This document shows, in pieces, positions 19,216-21,114 of a stretch of 21,114 nt of DNA. Location: contig NWUY0300030396.1 in assembly GCA_004151065.3 (NCBI GenBank), positions 20,896 to 42,009 on the forward strand, read 5' to 3'. Made by a program: the position numbers and the translations under genes. Source of the DNA: Larix sibirica (taxonomy: Eukaryota > Streptophyta > Pinopsida > Pinales > Pinaceae). Position 1 is the stretch's first letter, and every line of letters begins with the position of its first letter. The notes below the pieces were generated by a model. The model was not told the DNA's origin, made no database searches, and saw only the letters and a program-made list of their open reading frames with translations.

Positions 19216-19452
19216 GTGGATTCAGCCTCTTTTTTTATTTTTTGAAGCCTTCTGGCTTTGCTTGGTTGATGGTTATTTTGTCTTTATGTATAGGACTAGT
19301 TGTATCCCTTGGGGGAAAGCTTATGTTTTTATATGAGTGTTGCTCTCTTTGTAAATTTGTTTTGGGCCAAGACAACGTCTAGATATGATCTATGTAACTT
19401 TGATTATATATAAAATAACAAGTTACTGCTTTTTCAATTTTAAAAGAAAAAA

Positions 19453-19464
19453 TTGGATTTGGAA
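19453..19464 (+). repeat. Candidate target-site duplication, LINE 3' side
   Basis: TTGGATTTGGAA directly follows the A-rich LINE tail and matches 12991-13002 exactly. The site is A/T-rich and 12 bp long, so chance cannot be fully excluded. Confidence 0.6.
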
Positions 19465-19545
19465 AAATATTGATGAAGATTTTGGATTTTGATAAATATA
19501 AGAAAATAAACAAAGTTAAATTTACTTTCTTATTATCCAGATATT

Positions 19546-19610
19546 TTTTTTTTTTGGAAATGAGTAAAAGTAAATATAATTTTTTTTGGAAATGAGTAAA
19601 AGTAAATATT
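19546..19610 (+). repeat. Tandem duplication, 2 x 32 bp
   Basis: TTTTTTTTGGAAATGAGTAA plus AAGTAAATAT occurs twice, with GGAAATGAG at 19556 and 19588 (period 32). Confidence 0.9.
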
Positions 19611-19779
19611 TTATAGTAGGGATAAGTTTATTAGTTGTATTTCTTTTTAAGATGTTAAAAAATTTGTTCATGTTCATCTATTAAATAAAATGGAGACTCT
19701 CATGGTAAGCTCAATCCATGGATGAGTAGGATTTTAGTTCTAGTTTAGTGTTATGAAATATTTTGGTTCTAATTCCTTG

Positions 19780-19869
19780 TTATAAATGAAGGTAGAGGTT
19801 TCATGTTCCTTATTTTGGTATCACTTATAAATGAAGGTGGAGGTTTTATATTCTTTATTTTGGTGTCAT
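19780..19869 (+). repeat. Tandem duplication, 2 x 45 bp
   Basis: TTATAAATGAAGGTAGAGGT and the next 25 bases (19780-19824) recur at 19825-19869 with a few transitions. Confidence 0.9.
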
Positions 19870-20890
19870 CTGATTTAAATTAAGAAGTTCAAAAACATCA
19901 TTTCCAAAAGCTTTATGAAAAATGATATCTATTGGATGTGTAGAGTAACTCCATTTGTTTTTTTATGATATCACATAAGTAGCCAACCTTTTCACCAAGT
20001 GAAAAAAATAACTCCGACATTGCCAAAAATCCATTGGATTATTTTTTCAAAAGTTTGAATTTACTCACTTTTAACTAATTGATGGCATAATCCAAAATCA
20101 ACATGCCTTTTTAGAGCTCCCAACTCAATGTGTGCGAACAAGACTCTGGGAATTTGACGAATTGCATACTCAAATTCAACAAAGTTTAATTGTAAGATGA
20201 AGGAAAAGTTAGAAAAATAGCAGGACAAATCGGTCCTTTTTCTAACTCCATGGGTGTATGCTGAAGAATAACTAGAAGACTCTTTGGTTTATTTTCCAAC
20301 ATTGTTAAAATAATAATAAAAATGTTTTATCAAAAGTTTAGAAAGATAATTTCTTATAAGGGAAAATCTATCCTTAAGGTTTAATATAATGTAAAAATTA
20401 TATAAAAAAATTATATTTCCAAACCACTAAATATGTGATAAACCCAATAAACTGAATCTATATAAAATCTATACCTCTAATGCAATTAACTTAAATAATA
20501 GAATATTAAATATGAATGGATCTAAATAGTTTTGACTTTTAAATTAATTAAATATTCAACTATTAAACATCATATAGAAACTTTTTAACACTTAGAAAAT
20601 TTATAATTAGGATAAATTAATTTATTTTTTAATGCCAAAATACACATTAAATTATATACTTTCCAAGGTGTGAAATAATATGCCACATTTCTTTCCATGT
20701 CCTTAAAATCCCTTTAAACCATGTAAACTTTCAAACTATATTTTACTAAGTGAGATGCTTTCATAATAGGAAATCGTAGTCATCGGTGATGTCATATTTT
20801 ACAAGTATCGGTGATGTTGTGGGTAAATCTTTTTTAAACTTCTTAAAAGTAATCAATTTTATTTATACAAAATATTAATTATCCCATAGC
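19870..20890. other. AT-rich intergenic, no gene seen
   Basis: I see no coding pattern, RNA gene or transposon end. The region 20290-20660 is extremely A/T-rich. Confidence 0.4.
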
Positions 20891-20891
20891 T

Positions 20892-21114
20892 CTTTCATTG
20901 AAATATGTGATTAGATTAAGGATTCTCAAGGATTTATGCTTTTACATGGGTAAGAAAGACACCTATGCTAATTTTGTTTATGACAATAACAACTTGGAGG
21001 AAGTGTCCTCTTACAAATATCTCGGAATTGATATCCATCACAAGCTCAATTGGAACTATAGCATTGAGAAAAGGATTAATGGAGGGTGGAAAGCTTATTT
21101 TGGCCTAGAAAACA
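20892..21114 (+). pseudogene. Non-LTR reverse transcriptase fragment, cut by the window end
   Basis: One frame stays open to the window edge and reads LRILKDLCFYMGKKDTYANF, then VYDNNNLEEVSSYKYLGIDI and HHKLNWNYSIEKRINGGWKA. The YKYLGI block followed by LNW and KRI is the segment after the palm domain in non-LTR reverse transcriptases. It differs clearly from the matching part of the plant L1-type LINE at 17410 (FKYLGYFLNP), so it belongs to another lineage. Between MG and KKDTY about ten codons normally carrying an N-x-x-KTK motif seem to be missing in frame. No stop is present. The catalytic part upstream is absent, so the element is truncated or rearranged at its left end. Confidence 0.65.

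Larger units (their letters stand above)
13003..19452 (+). mobile_element. Near full-length plant L1-type LINE, inactive
   Basis: Its order is: 5' UTR (to about 13500), ORF1 with a DUF4283-like region and a CCHC knuckle, ORF2 with APE endonuclease, reverse transcriptase, zinc-binding region and RNase H, then a 3' UTR. It ends with an A-rich tail (TTTTAAAAGAAAAAA) just before TTGGATTTGGAA at 19453-19464, which also occurs at 12991-13002 and in the duplicated unit at 12883-12894. That gives a candidate 12-bp target-site duplication and a length of about 6.45 kb. All coding parts carry stops or frameshifts, so it cannot move by itself. The exact 5' end is uncertain by about 108 bp because of the local tandem duplication. 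Confidence 0.8.

Noticed and set aside
1-21114. CRISPR array, operon or phage-like system
   Set aside because: The repeats are tandem duplications without spacers, genes have introns, and all protein families are plant or plant LINE types.

Overview
The window is AT-rich nuclear plant DNA. It contains plant-specific families (a LOB-domain transcription factor gene with the usual phase-0 intron, and a one-exon NDR1/HIN1-like gene), large plant L1-type LINEs with a C-terminal RNase H, and long intergenic stretches full of decayed repeats. A seed plant with a repeat-rich genome fits. A gymnosperm is my best guess, but nothing in the sequence proves it.

Left part (1-7200): there is no intact gene. 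I see a fragment of a kelch-repeat acyl-CoA-binding protein gene (273-708, two exons with an intron), a tRNA-derived SINE with a 13-bp target-site duplication (977-1145), an unidentified eroded coding segment (2590-3025), a purple acid phosphatase pseudogene fragment (3543-3830), and an old ~300-bp tandem duplication (5583-6195).

Middle part (7200-12900): an intact NHL/LEA_2 membrane protein gene lies on the minus strand (7628-8263). It is GC-rich against its surroundings and sits between two exact 33-bp direct repeats. Next, also on the minus strand, is a two-exon LBD gene (12106 to 10989) that looks normal except for one in-frame TGA at the conserved GCVG block. A 5'-truncated LINE begins within about ten bases after the LBD stop codon and keeps an open 277-codon frame with a zinc-binding motif and a complete RNase H acid set.

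Right part (12900-21114): one nearly full-length LINE on the plus strand (about 13003-19452) has an A-rich tail and a candidate 12-bp target-site duplication. Its ORF1 and its ORF2 (endonuclease, reverse transcriptase, zinc-binding region, RNase H) are broken by frameshifts, stops and active-site changes. The window ends inside a second, different non-LTR reverse transcriptase fragment.

The host genes (NHL, LBD) are unrelated in function and there is no operon-like logic. I found no convincing new biological system. The best leads are the single nonsense codon in the LBD gene with its LINE-derived 3' flank, the captured or decayed host gene fragments at the left, and four unrelated tandem duplications that all have a 32-bp period.
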